Assembly (NCBI GenBank): GCA_023429135.1 | Contig: JAEYWD010000102.1 | Span: forward strand, 62,001-126,000 | From: Bacteroidota bacterium | GTDB taxonomy: Bacteria > Bacteroidota > Bacteroidia > Bacteroidales > JAAUTT01 | DNA: 64,000 bases | Direction: 5' to 3' | The notes under the pieces: generated by a model | What the model was told of the DNA's origin: nothing | Seen by the model: only the letters and a program-made list of their open reading frames with translations | Databases searched by the model: none | Translations under genes and position numbers: made by a program | Shown: one piece after another, positions 35,264 to 44,481 of the stretch | Layout: every line of letters begins with the position of its first letter | Position numbering within the stretch: position 1 is the stretch's first letter

Positions 35264-36508
35264 TCAATTTTTTATACAACGAATATTTAGTCCATCATGG
35301 CGTGCCATAGTCACTTTTATTACACCAGTACTATATATATCATATCTATAGAAACAATTTTCCGGGTAACCAAACCAACCTCTTGTAGTCTTTGTGCTTG
35401 ACCAGAAACTAGCTCGGATATTTATATCTTGAAATTTTACACCGGTCTTCCACCTATCATTTTCTTGAAAAAAATATTCATAAAGCCCCCCTCCTGGTAA
35501 CGCCGAAAAACCACTACTATTGTCCGCAGTATTTGAGTTTGCCCAATGATTTGATCCGGTTTCTTTTAATTTATTTCCAGCAATTGAATATCCACCTAGG
35601 TAAGTAATTAGAGTATCCCATTCTGCATTTGAAGGAATATGCCAACCAACAGGACAAACATTGTTGTTTAAAACATAAGTGTAATTATATAAGGTGCCAT
35701 AAGTAACAGTATTGGAAAAATCATTATTATAGCAACAACTATGCAATATTGCATGATGCTCATCATCTATAAGCATAGGATTATATACAATCCAATCATA
35801 ATTAAAATAAGGATCTCCAATTCGATCGGAAATATAGAAATTACAAGACGATCCTTGCCTTAAATTTTCAGCCATCCATACTTGAGAACCGATTTTTACG
35901 GTATTATAAATATTCCCGGCGGCATCTTTCACAGATCCTCCAGCTGCTATTGTATTAATTGATTTTATTCTAGCCTCCAAAACAGAATCCACATATGACT
36001 TTGTTGCAACATCTTTATTGTTTGAAGGGCTAGCAACATTAACTATTCTCTGATTATTAGCATCGAGTTTAAAGCTGGAAATGTTGACTGGTTTATTGAT
36101 TAAATCGCTATAATTACCACTAAAGCCATTACCAGCTTTATCAGCGAATTTGGCATATGGGACGCTGAGAAGTTGAGATATTCCCATTTCAACACTGTCA
36201 ACATTTATTTTTATAAAGTAAGGTCCCCGAAACCAATCGATCGAAGAAAACATTGAAGAATCCTTTGCTCCAATTTCAAGGTTTATTAATCCAAAAGCAT
36301 TCGTTTTGGTGGAGTGTGTTTCACTATAAACTGACGTGCCTGCAGTATTGCCTTGAATAATCTCAATCCTTATTATAACGTTTGCATTATTTTTGATATT
36401 CCCATTTGTATCACGCAACACGGCTTGATAATTAAAGCTATTTGGAGACTGTCCGAACAGGACCCATTGAATAATTGCTAGAAGAAAAAAAATAACCGCT
36501 CTTTTCAT
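35264..36508 (-). CDS. Secreted FISUMP-domain protein
   Basis: The 414 residues have a signal peptide (to about 19, FGQSPNSF). An N-terminal domain common in Bacteroidota surface proteins follows (FNYQAVLRDTNGNIKNNANVIIRIEI, VPYAKFADKA), then a short collar (ATKSYVDSVLEARI). The C-terminal FISUMP domain has KIGSQVWMAENLRQG, CPVGWHIPSNAEWDTL and NIRCIKN. It shares the FISUMP part, but not its N-terminus, with the protein at 31334. Confidence 0.87.
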   Translation of the reverse strand: MKRAVIFFLLAIIQWVLFGQSPNSFNYQAVLRDTNGNIKNNANVIIRIEIIQGNTAGTSVYSETHSTKTNAFGLINLEIGAKDSSMFSSIDWFRGPYFIKINVDSVEMGISQLLSVPYAKFADKAGNGFSGNYSDLINKPVNISSFKLDANNQRIVNVASPSNNKDVATKSYVDSVLEARIKSINTIAAGGSVKDAAGNIYNTVKIGSQVWMAENLRQGSSCNFYISDRIGDPYFNYDWIVYNPMLIDDEHHAILHSCCYNNDFSNTVTYGTLYNYTYVLNNNVCPVGWHIPSNAEWDTLITYLGGYSIAGNKLKETGSNHWANSNTADNSSGFSALPGGGLYEYFFQENDRWKTGVKFQDINIRASFWSSTKTTRGWFGYPENCFYRYDIYSTGVIKVTMARHDGLNIRCIKN

Positions 36509-36920
36509 TAAGCATATTACTTTGGTTTTATAATCTCGAATGTTTTAAATCATTTGATGTATAATGTCAGTTATATGTAAAAGATATAATAATTAGCAAG
36601 AAAGAATAGGATCTATATAACTGATATACAAAAATAAACAAAATAAATACAAATTTTAGTTTTAGTAAAACTACTAAATTTTCCTAACAGTACGAAAGTA
36701 CAGAGCAACAAATTTATTTTGAATTCTATATTTAAACCTGACGAAAATGTCTGGCACTTACCAAAATATTACTTTTCTCAAATATATGTCCAGCATCCAG
36801 CAGTCCTACTCCACATTTCTTTACCTCTATAACATAAATACAAAAGAGTTAAATGAAACTAATTTCAATTAACTCTTTTGTAATAATTCTGATCTTGTCT
36901 TTAATATAATTTATCCAAAT
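36509..36920. other. A+T-rich intergenic region at the end of the polysaccharide operon
   Basis: 412 bases without a supported gene. The only clear structure is the inverted repeat at 36840-36881. The region separates the secreted-protein island from the minus-strand polysaccharide cluster. Confidence 0.5.
36840..36881 (-). terminator. Probable terminator of the polysaccharide operon
   Basis: ACAAAAGAGTTAA / TTAACTCTTTTGT form a 13-bp perfect outer stem with an inner TGAAA/TTTCA stem and a short loop. It lies 40 bases after the stop of the last minus-strand gene. The T-run is modest (TATTTATG). Confidence 0.6.
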
Positions 36921-38084
36921 TTACAAAGACTTTAACAGTTTTTCAACAGTTATTAAGGTTTCTTCTTTCTTACAAAATGTAAATCGAACTATTCCGGTAT
37001 TAGGATTTTTATTGGAAAAGAATGAAAAACCAGGCACAGTAGCAACCTTGTACTTTTCAATTAATTTCCTGCTAAAATCAAAATCATCCGTAGCTCCAAG
37101 CTTCGTCATTAAAGGTTTGATATCAGCAATAATATAATAAGCTCCTTTTGGTAAAGTTGGATTAAAACCTGATTCTTGTAAAACATTAAATAAAATAGAT
37201 CTTTTCTTCAAATATAATTTCTGCAAACCAGTGTAATAATCATCTGAGAAACCGAGAGCTTCAACAGCAGCATGCTGTAATGGTGTTGGTGCACCGACGG
37301 TAAGGAAATCATGCACTTTTCGTATTCTCTGAGTTATACTTTTATTTGCTATTGCCCAACCGACCCTCCAACCTGTTACAGAATAAGTTTTAGAGATTGA
37401 ATTAATTGTGATTGTTCTATCAGCCATACCTGGCAAGGACGCTATTGAAATATGCTGAGTCCCATCATAAAGTATGTGTTCATAAATTTCATCAGTAACA
37501 GCATAAACATCCCACTTTTGACATAATTCGGAAATGAATGTTAATTCATCGCGTGAAAAAACCTTTCCAGTAGGATTATTAGGTGTATTAATAATAATTG
37601 CTTTGGTATTATTATTAAACGCTTTTGCCAGTTCATCCCTATCAAAATCCCAATTTGGGAGTCTTAAAGTTACATATTTAGGGGTAGCTCCGGATAAAAT
37701 ACCGTCAGGTCCATAATTTTCATAAAATGGCTCAAAGATAATCATTTCATCTCCAGGATTAATAATGGCCCTTAAAGTAGCCATCATAGCCTCAGTAGCC
37801 CCACATGTAACAGTAATATCAGTATTGGGGTTACAATCAATTTTATTGTATCTCTTGGCTTTTTGACTTATAGCTTCACGTAACTCAGGTTCGCCAAAGG
37901 TCACGGGATACTGATTAAATTCATTATTTATGGCCTTAATTGCAGCTTCTTTAATTTCCTTAGGACTTTCAAAATCAGGAAATCCCTGAGATAAATTATA
38001 TCCTCCCACCGAATCACTAATCCTGGTCATTTCCCGAATAATTGATTCTGTAAAGGTTTCAGTAATTCTTGCTAGCTCTTTCAT
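36921..38084 (-). CDS. Class I/II PLP aminotransferase (aspartate/kynurenine type)
   Basis: The 387 residues show fold-type I hallmarks: NTPNNPTGK at 166-174, DEIYEHILYD, and the PLP lysine K232 in ISKTYSVTGWRVGW. Relatives transfer amino groups from aromatic amino acids, methionine or aspartate. It is the last gene of the polysaccharide operon, 13 bases after a DegT-family gene and near an E1-type decarboxylase pair. It may provide or use a 2-oxo acid in that step; this link is inferred. Confidence 0.85.
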   Translation of the reverse strand: MKELARITETFTESIIREMTRISDSVGGYNLSQGFPDFESPKEIKEAAIKAINNEFNQYPVTFGEPELREAISQKAKRYNKIDCNPNTDITVTCGATEAMMATLRAIINPGDEMIIFEPFYENYGPDGILSGATPKYVTLRLPNWDFDRDELAKAFNNNTKAIIINTPNNPTGKVFSRDELTFISELCQKWDVYAVTDEIYEHILYDGTQHISIASLPGMADRTITINSISKTYSVTGWRVGWAIANKSITQRIRKVHDFLTVGAPTPLQHAAVEALGFSDDYYTGLQKLYLKKRSILFNVLQESGFNPTLPKGAYYIIADIKPLMTKLGATDDFDFSRKLIEKYKVATVPGFSFFSNKNPNTGIVRFTFCKKEETLITVEKLLKSL

Positions 38085-38097
38085 TAATTAACTAATT

Positions 38098-39213
38098 TTA
38101 TAATTTATCGAGTCCATAAAACGAACGAACTACTTTTATAACATAATCTAATTCGTCGTCATCAATTTCAACATTCATAGGTAAAGAACAAACTTCTCTA
38201 CTTATCACTTCAACTTCAGGGAATCCCTTATCTTCAAGCTTTAAAGCTTCATGTTTATAATAAGGCTTTCTGAATTGAGTTAAAACCTCAATACCATTAG
38301 CCTTTAAATACTCAGAAAAATCATTTCCTTGTTTTGACCGTAAAGTGTAATTTTGATAAACATGATCGAACCCAGGCTTATTATAATGAGGTAGTAATAA
38401 ATCTGGAATATCTTTCAATGCATTATAATATTTTTGCGCGATTTGTTTTCTTCTTCTGATCCATTCAGGCATATACCGAAGTTTTATATCGAGAAACGCA
38501 GCCTGAAGATTATCTAACAAGCAAGTAAATCCATGACCAAAATACTCTCCTGTTTCTCTGTCTTCTCCATTAAACCTCATTCTCCTGGCAAATATGGCAA
38601 CTTCTTCGCTATTAGTTGTTATTGCTCCACCATCGCCATAACCTCCTAATATTTTAAAAGGATAAAAACTAAAACAACCTGTTAATCCCCAAGCTCCTGC
38701 GCCTTTGTCATTTATAGTTGATCCAAGGCTTTGACATGCATCTTCAACTATAACAAGCTTATACTTATCAGCTATTTCCATTATGCGGGGCATATCAGCC
38801 ATCCACCCACTTAAATGAACAGGCATAATAGCTTTTGTTTTCTTTGTAATTGCCGGCTCAATTAAATCAACATTAATATTAAAATCTTTATTAACATCAA
38901 CTAAGACAGGCGTTGCACCAACATTCACAATAGCGGAACAAGAAGCCACAAAAGTATGAGCTGGAACAATTACCTCATCTCCTGGGCCGATCCCCGCAGC
39001 TCTTAATGAGACATGCAAGGCATCATATCCACTATTGACGCCAATAGCATATTTTGTTCCTACAAAACTTGCAAGATTTTCTTCAAATTTTTTTAAATGT
39101 TCCCGATCTATCAACTGACCAGTTGACATAACATCAAAATAGGCATTATCGAGTTCCTGCTTTAGGGTTTTATAAAGTTTTGCAGGTTCAACAAATCTAA
39201 CTTTTCTATTCAT
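38098..39213 (-). CDS. DegT/DnrJ/EryC1-type sugar aminotransferase (A)
   Basis: The 371-residue fold-type I enzyme transaminates keto sugars. The PLP lysine is K187 in SFYPFKILGGYGDGGA, and the EDACQSLG and GVNSGYDAL motifs are present. It differs clearly from the WbpE-like enzyme at 59484. It directly follows the E1beta gene (5-base gap), so its keto-sugar substrate may be linked to that enzyme. Confidence 0.9.
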   Translation of the reverse strand: MNRKVRFVEPAKLYKTLKQELDNAYFDVMSTGQLIDREHLKKFEENLASFVGTKYAIGVNSGYDALHVSLRAAGIGPGDEVIVPAHTFVASCSAIVNVGATPVLVDVNKDFNINVDLIEPAITKKTKAIMPVHLSGWMADMPRIMEIADKYKLVIVEDACQSLGSTINDKGAGAWGLTGCFSFYPFKILGGYGDGGAITTNSEEVAIFARRMRFNGEDRETGEYFGHGFTCLLDNLQAAFLDIKLRYMPEWIRRRKQIAQKYYNALKDIPDLLLPHYNKPGFDHVYQNYTLRSKQGNDFSEYLKANGIEVLTQFRKPYYKHEALKLEDKGFPEVEVISREVCSLPMNVEIDDDELDYVIKVVRSFYGLDKL

Positions 39214-39218
39214 AACAT

Positions 39219-40208
39219 TTATTTTTTGTAAAATGATTCTTGAACTTTTTCTATAATATCAATATGATTTTTGTAATAAACTTTTTCTAATTCAATACTT
39301 GCTGGAGCAGGAACGTCTGGTAATGCGATTCTGACAATCCCGGATTTTAGATAATCAAATCCTTTCTCGGCAATAATCGAACTAATTTCTGCAGATACAC
39401 CAAAACTTTTCCAACTACCATCAATTATAGCAGCCCTGCCAGTCTTTTTAACAGACGAAAGTATTAATTCTTCATCAAGAGGTTTTACAGTTCTTATGTC
39501 TATCACTTCAGCGCTTATGCCAGATCTTGCAAGTTCATCAGCCGCAATAATAGCTTCTGCTGCCATGTAGGAGGATGCAATTAAGCTAATATCCTTCCCT
39601 TCCCGTCTAACAATTCCCTTTCCAATGGGTATTTCATAATATGACTCAGGGACTTCTTCTTCATTATTATAAAGCCAGCGATCATCAATAAAAACAACCG
39701 GATTAGGATCATTTATTGAAGCGTTTAATAATCCCTTTGCATCATAAGGCGTTGATGGCATGACAACCTTTAATCCGGGAATATGGGCAAATAGAGCTTG
39801 CAATGCTTGAGAATGCTGAGCAGCTTGTTCACCCCCTCGATTGATAATAACCCAAAAAACAACAGGTACATTTAATTTCCCACCATTCATATAGTACCAA
39901 TTTGCTGCCTGATTTATTATTGGATCAAACCCATATAAAGAAAAATCAATTCTGGGATGTACAACTATTGCTTTCATGCCCGCTAAGGCAGCTCCAACAG
40001 CAGCACCAGTTATTGAATTTTCAGAGACTGGAGTATCAATAACACGCTCTTCTCCAAACTTATCCAAAAGTCCGTTACAAGTATTACCAACATACCATGG
40101 GCTTTTTACACCTTGACCAATAAGAAACACATTACTATCCCGTTCCATGCTTTGATGGAGTGCTTCATTGATGGCTAAACTAAATTTGAGTTTTCGATTG
40201 GAAGACAT
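39219..40208 (-). CDS. 2-oxoacid dehydrogenase E1 beta / transketolase-like subunit
   Basis: The 329 residues match E1-beta subunits: DTPVSENSITGAAVGAAL, DPIINQAANWYYMNGG, AAQHSQALQALFAHIPGLKVVMPSTPYDAKGLL and EVIDIRTVKPLDEE. It pairs with the E1-alpha gene just upstream, which it overlaps by 29 bases. The usual E2 (lipoyl) and E3 partners are absent from the cluster. The pair may therefore move an activated aldehyde to a sugar or acyl acceptor rather than make acyl-CoA. Confidence 0.9.
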   Translation of the reverse strand: MSSNRKLKFSLAINEALHQSMERDSNVFLIGQGVKSPWYVGNTCNGLLDKFGEERVIDTPVSENSITGAAVGAALAGMKAIVVHPRIDFSLYGFDPIINQAANWYYMNGGKLNVPVVFWVIINRGGEQAAQHSQALQALFAHIPGLKVVMPSTPYDAKGLLNASINDPNPVVFIDDRWLYNNEEEVPESYYEIPIGKGIVRREGKDISLIASSYMAAEAIIAADELARSGISAEVIDIRTVKPLDEELILSSVKKTGRAAIIDGSWKSFGVSAEISSIIAEKGFDYLKSGIVRIALPDVPAPASIELEKVYYKNHIDIIEKVQESFYKK

Positions 40209-41172
40209 ATAAGTTTAAATCTTTTGAGTCTGGTTTTATACTACTTTTTGCAAAATTTAATGATTCAGATACCTCTTTTTCAACTTGAATTTTAATATTA
40301 TTCAAATCAGATTGATTCAATAATTCTTTTGAAAAAACAAATTCTTTAAACAAATTTAATGGATCTCTTTTAAACCAGGATTCAATTTCTTCCTTTGGCC
40401 TAATATCAGTCTGAGTACCCTGTACATTATCATTAGGACCAACGTGCCCTCTAAAGCGATATGTTAAAGCTTCAATAAAAACCGGGCCTTGTCCATTCTT
40501 ACAAAATTCAACGGCAGATTTAATCGTTTCAAAAACCTCCAAAAAATTATTTCCGTCAATTCTAAATGATTTTATTCCTAAAGGTTTTGGTAATTCATAA
40601 ATGTTATTATTAGCTCTTATTTCCTGAATAGGCATGTGAGTGGAATAAAAATTGTTCTCACAAACAAAAATAATGGGCAGATTCTTTATTGCAGCAAAAT
40701 TTAGTGATTCTACTAGCACACCTTCACCAGTCGCACCATCGCCAAAAAAACTAACAGTTACCCTGTTATTTTTTCTTATTCTACTGGTTAATGAAGCTCC
40801 AAGGGCTAAAGATATAGTTCCTCCAACAATAGGTGCTGAACCAAGAAATCCAATTTCTGGATCAATCAAATGCATAGATCCTCCTCTTCCTCGTGAGCAC
40901 CCGGTTTCACGACAGAATACCTCTGCCATTAACTCCTTCATTGACCCTCCTTTAGCAAGGAAATGACCATGAGATCTATGACAACCCAAAATATAATCTT
41001 CTTTGGTTAGATTAGAACAAACTCCTACAGCTACTGCTTCTTGACCTGAGTACAAATGTACAGGACAATGTATTTCTCTATTAACGATAGGTTCAACAAA
41101 TGCTTCCTCACATAGACGAATCCTCAGCATTTGTTTATATATTTCTGAACAAAACTCCTTTGTATATCCCAT
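40180..41172 (-). CDS. 2-oxoacid dehydrogenase E1 alpha-like, thiamine diphosphate-binding subunit
   Basis: The 330 residues carry the ThDP/Mg motif GDG (144-146) and NN (173-174) in FFGDGATGEGV...CENN, the YSGQEAVAVG segment and GCHRSHGHFLAKG with the conserved histidines. Length matches acetoin or pyruvate dehydrogenase E1-alpha. It overlaps the E1-beta gene and is 22 bases after the sugar transferase gene, fully inside the polysaccharide operon. Confidence 0.9.
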   Translation of the reverse strand: MGYTKEFCSEIYKQMLRIRLCEEAFVEPIVNREIHCPVHLYSGQEAVAVGVCSNLTKEDYILGCHRSHGHFLAKGGSMKELMAEVFCRETGCSRGRGGSMHLIDPEIGFLGSAPIVGGTISLALGASLTSRIRKNNRVTVSFFGDGATGEGVLVESLNFAAIKNLPIIFVCENNFYSTHMPIQEIRANNNIYELPKPLGIKSFRIDGNNFLEVFETIKSAVEFCKNGQGPVFIEALTYRFRGHVGPNDNVQGTQTDIRPKEEIESWFKRDPLNLFKEFVFSKELLNQSDLNNIKIQVEKEVSESLNFAKSSIKPDSKDLNLYVFQSKTQI

Positions 41173-41194
41173 TTAGAAGAATTATTTTATAAAT

Positions 41195-41785
41195 TTACTT
41201 TTTTATAATAGCGGCCAAAGTAAGGAAAATTATTTTAAAATCAACCCATGTTGATCTTTCATAAACATATTTTAGTTGTAATCTTATTTTTTCTGGTCGA
41301 ATTAATTCCATATATGCTTTATCAGGATCTTCGGCCCCTTCCAAAATTTTACCTTCATCCGAATTCCAAATTGATGCATAATCAGTTATACCAGGTTTTA
41401 CAGATAATATAGCCTTTTCTTCCTCCGTAAACATATCAGTAAAATATTTAACTTCAGGGCGTGGGCCTACAATACTCATTTCTCCCTTTAATACATTAAT
41501 GAGCTGAGGCAGTTCATCTAATTTTGTTTTCCTAAGAAATCGACCTATTGGTGTAATACGAGGATCACTTGATGTTGTTGAAGAGGGTCCAATCTTATCT
41601 GCGTTTAACACCATAGACCTAAATTTTAACATTTTGAAGGTTTTCCCATTTCGACCAATCCGTGGAGCTTTATAAAAAACTGCACCATTATCATACAATC
41701 TGATAATAAGCGATATGACTACAAAAAAGGGAGAAAGCAAAAGTAATCCCAATAAACTAAAAATTAAATCAAATAACCGTTTCAT
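41195..41785 (-). CDS. Initiating phospho-sugar transferase (bacterial sugar transferase family)
   Basis: From ATG 41785 the protein has 196 residues; a longer frame to 41848 would overlap the deacetylase gene, so the later ATG just after its stop is chosen. One membrane hairpin (about 5-30) is followed by the family core: KFRSMV, LRKTKLDELPQLINVLKGEMSIVGPRPE. It is the short PglC/WcaJ-type form that puts sugar-1-phosphate on undecaprenyl phosphate, starting repeat-unit assembly. Confidence 0.93.
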   Translation of the reverse strand: MKRLFDLIFSLLGLLLLSPFFVVISLIIRLYDNGAVFYKAPRIGRNGKTFKMLKFRSMVLNADKIGPSSTTSSDPRITPIGRFLRKTKLDELPQLINVLKGEMSIVGPRPEVKYFTDMFTEEEKAILSVKPGITDYASIWNSDEGKILEGAEDPDKAYMELIRPEKIRLQLKYVYERSTWVDFKIIFLTLAAIIKK

Positions 41786-41790
41786 ATTTT

Positions 41791-42555
41791 TTAATAAATT
41801 TCTGATATTGTATAAAATTTCAATTTTTCTCGAGAACTTTTTGCGCATAAAGAATCAATCAAAACAGGAGAGGTAGTATATCTACCAATATCATAAGAAA
41901 TTTTATGAGAAATAGTAATTAATACACTTTGCCTTTTCTCGATTTTGGTAATAAGGCCATCAATATTATTAATCTTGATATCTGAGCTATTATCTATACA
42001 CATACCTTTTACTATAAATTGATTACTATGTAATAGAAATGCATCATCAGAATCTTTTGATGTACACCTTAATTTTTTAAAATACCTTAATAATATTGAA
42101 TCAGTTTTTGAATTTCGAGAATTATAGGGGTACGCAAAAGAATAACAAGGAATACTAAGATTTCGAAAATATTGCAAAACCGGAATTATTTCATTTTTCA
42201 GAAATTCTTCTGTAGTATGAGTTTCTAAATATTTAACAACATCAACATGATGCATAGTATGACAGCCAATTTCATGACCTTCGGATACAATATTAAGGAT
42301 TAAGGATTGTTGTAATGTGTCGTTTGGGTCAATGCTTGAAATAAAAAAAGTCGCTTTAGCACCATATTCTTTTAATATAGGAAGCATTTTATTCCAATCA
42401 TTAAAATAATTATCATCAAAAGTTAGAGAAATCCCGGGATTCGTTTCCATGATAGAACCATCAAAATCACCAATTAAAAAAGTTTCTTTTTGACAACCAA
42501 AAAATAATCCGTAAGTAAAAAATAATAAGCAGGGTAAAAAAGTTACTTTTTTCAT
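41791..42555 (-). CDS. Lipoprotein polysaccharide deacetylase (NodB homology)
   Basis: The 254 residues begin with a lipobox-type signal (GLFFGCQKE). The NodB domain has the metal-binding TFDD (about residue 45) and HTMHH (about 99-103) motifs, the PYNSR segment and a weak C-terminal HKIS in place of the usual LLH motif. It could deacetylate the polysaccharide or remodel envelope glycans. It overlaps the methyltransferase gene by 4 bases. Confidence 0.82.
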   Translation of the reverse strand: MKKVTFLPCLLFFTYGLFFGCQKETFLIGDFDGSIMETNPGISLTFDDNYFNDWNKMLPILKEYGAKATFFISSIDPNDTLQQSLILNIVSEGHEIGCHTMHHVDVVKYLETHTTEEFLKNEIIPVLQYFRNLSIPCYSFAYPYNSRNSKTDSILLRYFKKLRCTSKDSDDAFLLHSNQFIVKGMCIDNSSDIKINNIDGLITKIEKRQSVLITISHKISYDIGRYTTSPVLIDSLCAKSSREKLKFYTISEIY

Positions 42556-43331
42556 TGAAATTTTTTTGGATATTTTAAAACAACAACGGTTTTAAATGCA
42601 AGTGTTTTAAATATACTAATATTTAGAAAGAATTTATCAATTTTCTCTAGCATACGAAGGATTGCATCGGCTGTCTTCTTCGGTAATATCCTATAAAATG
42701 GGAAAATAAAAAGAGTAAAAAAGCCAAAATAGTACATCTCAAAAAATTCAAAAGAACTCTGAATTTTTTTCCAATCATCTTTTCGCATGATATGTGATGC
42801 CGCCCACCGGGTTCTTTTGCCAGAGATTACGTTAATAATTCTTTTAAAATTTGTAAAGGGATTGTGTCCAAAAGTTTCTATAGAAAGAATTATTCCGTCT
42901 TTATTTAATACTCTTGTTAATTCCGGTAAAGCCTTATTCATGTCAAGACTTGAAAAAGAGCCGTAATCAAAAATAATATCAAAATAACCATCTGGGAAAG
43001 ACATGTTTTCACAATCCATTACCTGATATTCTGCATTTAGCTTGTTTTCTTTACTATATTCAGATGCAAACTCAATGGATTTGGGTGATATATCAATACC
43101 AATGATCTTAAAAGAGCCATTTGAATATTTAAAATGTTTATTTCCTTTTCCACACCCATAATCAAGTATTATGCATTTCCCTTTGATCTGACATAATTCT
43201 AAACACTTCTTTTCATAAAAAACGTGAGATGCTCGATTAACAATGTCTTTAAAGACACTCTCATTGGCTTTATTTACTGCTCGAGAATCGTAATGATCTT
43301 GTTCTGTCTTTTTGTAGTCGGTGGTATTCAT
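42552..43331 (-). CDS. Class I SAM-dependent methyltransferase
   Basis: The 259 residues contain motif I ILDYGCGKGNKHF at about 72-84, motif II IIGIDIS and the DIIFDYGSF acidic loop, typical of Methyltransf_11. Hydrophobic C-terminal segments (FFTLFIFPFYRIL) may dock it to the membrane. In such a locus it probably methylates a sugar or a lipid-linked intermediate; the acceptor is unknown. Confidence 0.85.
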   Translation of the reverse strand: MNTTDYKKTEQDHYDSRAVNKANESVFKDIVNRASHVFYEKKCLELCQIKGKCIILDYGCGKGNKHFKYSNGSFKIIGIDISPKSIEFASEYSKENKLNAEYQVMDCENMSFPDGYFDIIFDYGSFSSLDMNKALPELTRVLNKDGIILSIETFGHNPFTNFKRIINVISGKRTRWAASHIMRKDDWKKIQSSFEFFEMYYFGFFTLFIFPFYRILPKKTADAILRMLEKIDKFFLNISIFKTLAFKTVVVLKYPKKFQ

Positions 43332-43349
43332 AATTAAAGAAATGTTGCT

Positions 43350-44453
43350 TTATGCTATTTTTTTCAACCCGTATTTTATTTCCATTACAGAACTTACCCT
43401 ATAGTATCCGGCTCCTTCCCAAGGTTCTTTATGCTTTTGAACTGGTGAAATATTTAGTATTAATCTAAAAAGCCCTATGAGTATTCCTAATCCATAAAAA
43501 AAGTGAAATGAAAAAAAACTTAAAGGTAATGTAACCATATGCATAGACTTTTTATACCGCATTGCTTGCTGAATACTAGAAATTATCGCAATGAAAAAGT
43601 ATATGGAAATGGCTATTAAAAATAATGGACTGAGTATTGTACTAAAAAATAACGATATGATTCCAATAATAACGCCTAATGCAAAAACTCCTGGAATACA
43701 ATGACGGTAAGCAAAGCTATATGGGGCTAAATACCAAGTGTAAGCATTAGCGGGCCCTTCTTTAACAAATTGCTTTTTTATAAAATTGTATAATTTTGTT
43801 TGATTATAATATGATACCTGAATTTCGGGATTCATATAAATATTTCCTCCATAACGAATTACCCTTCGATTAAATTCATAATCTTCATTTCTTTCAAGAC
43901 GTTCATCATAATAACCATACTTAGTAAAAGTTTCTTTTCTGAAAAATCCATATGGAACAGTATCAACATAAGCAGCCTTCCCTTGAAGACGAAATTCTGA
44001 GTTCCCTACCCCAAAAGGATGTGTTGTAAGGGCTTGAACTAAATATGCTTGATAATTGTTGCTAGAAAGTTTGGAAATAACAACGCCACCAACATTATCA
44101 GCCTCCACTTTTGAATATGTTTCGTACATCAATGTTAAATAGTTGGATGGATATGAAGAATGAGCATCAAGTCTCAAAATATAACTTCCTTTTGCATTTT
44201 TGATCCCGATATTTAATCCAACAACCTGAACTATTCCTGGGTTATCAATAATTTTAATCGTGTCGCTTTTTGATGATATAGATTCTACAATATGCCTTGT
44301 TTTGTCATTGGACATACCATCAATTACTAAAATTTCGAATGTTTTACTTTTCAATAAATCAAAAGCAAGAGCACTATTAATGCACGTTTCTATGAATTTC
44401 TCTTCGTTTCGACAGGGTATAATAATTGAGATTTCAATATTTTTATTTGCCAT
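43350..44453 (-). CDS. Family 2 glycosyltransferase with C-terminal membrane segments
   Basis: From ATG 44453 the protein has 367 residues; an earlier in-frame start at 44507 would overlap the upstream gene. GT-A core: ISIIIPCRNEEKFIETC at the start, the DxD-like RLDAHSSYP and NEDYEFNRRV, followed by four hydrophobic helices (about 240-345). This is the layout of membrane-attached inverting GT2 transferases. Confidence 0.9.
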   Translation of the reverse strand: MANKNIEISIIIPCRNEEKFIETCINSALAFDLLKSKTFEILVIDGMSNDKTRHIVESISSKSDTIKIIDNPGIVQVVGLNIGIKNAKGSYILRLDAHSSYPSNYLTLMYETYSKVEADNVGGVVISKLSSNNYQAYLVQALTTHPFGVGNSEFRLQGKAAYVDTVPYGFFRKETFTKYGYYDERLERNEDYEFNRRVIRYGGNIYMNPEIQVSYYNQTKLYNFIKKQFVKEGPANAYTWYLAPYSFAYRHCIPGVFALGVIIGIISLFFSTILSPLFLIAISIYFFIAIISSIQQAMRYKKSMHMVTLPLSFFSFHFFYGLGILIGLFRLILNISPVQKHKEPWEGAGYYRVSSVMEIKYGLKKIA

Positions 44454-44481
44454 AAATTTACTATTATTAAATCGTTCTGCT

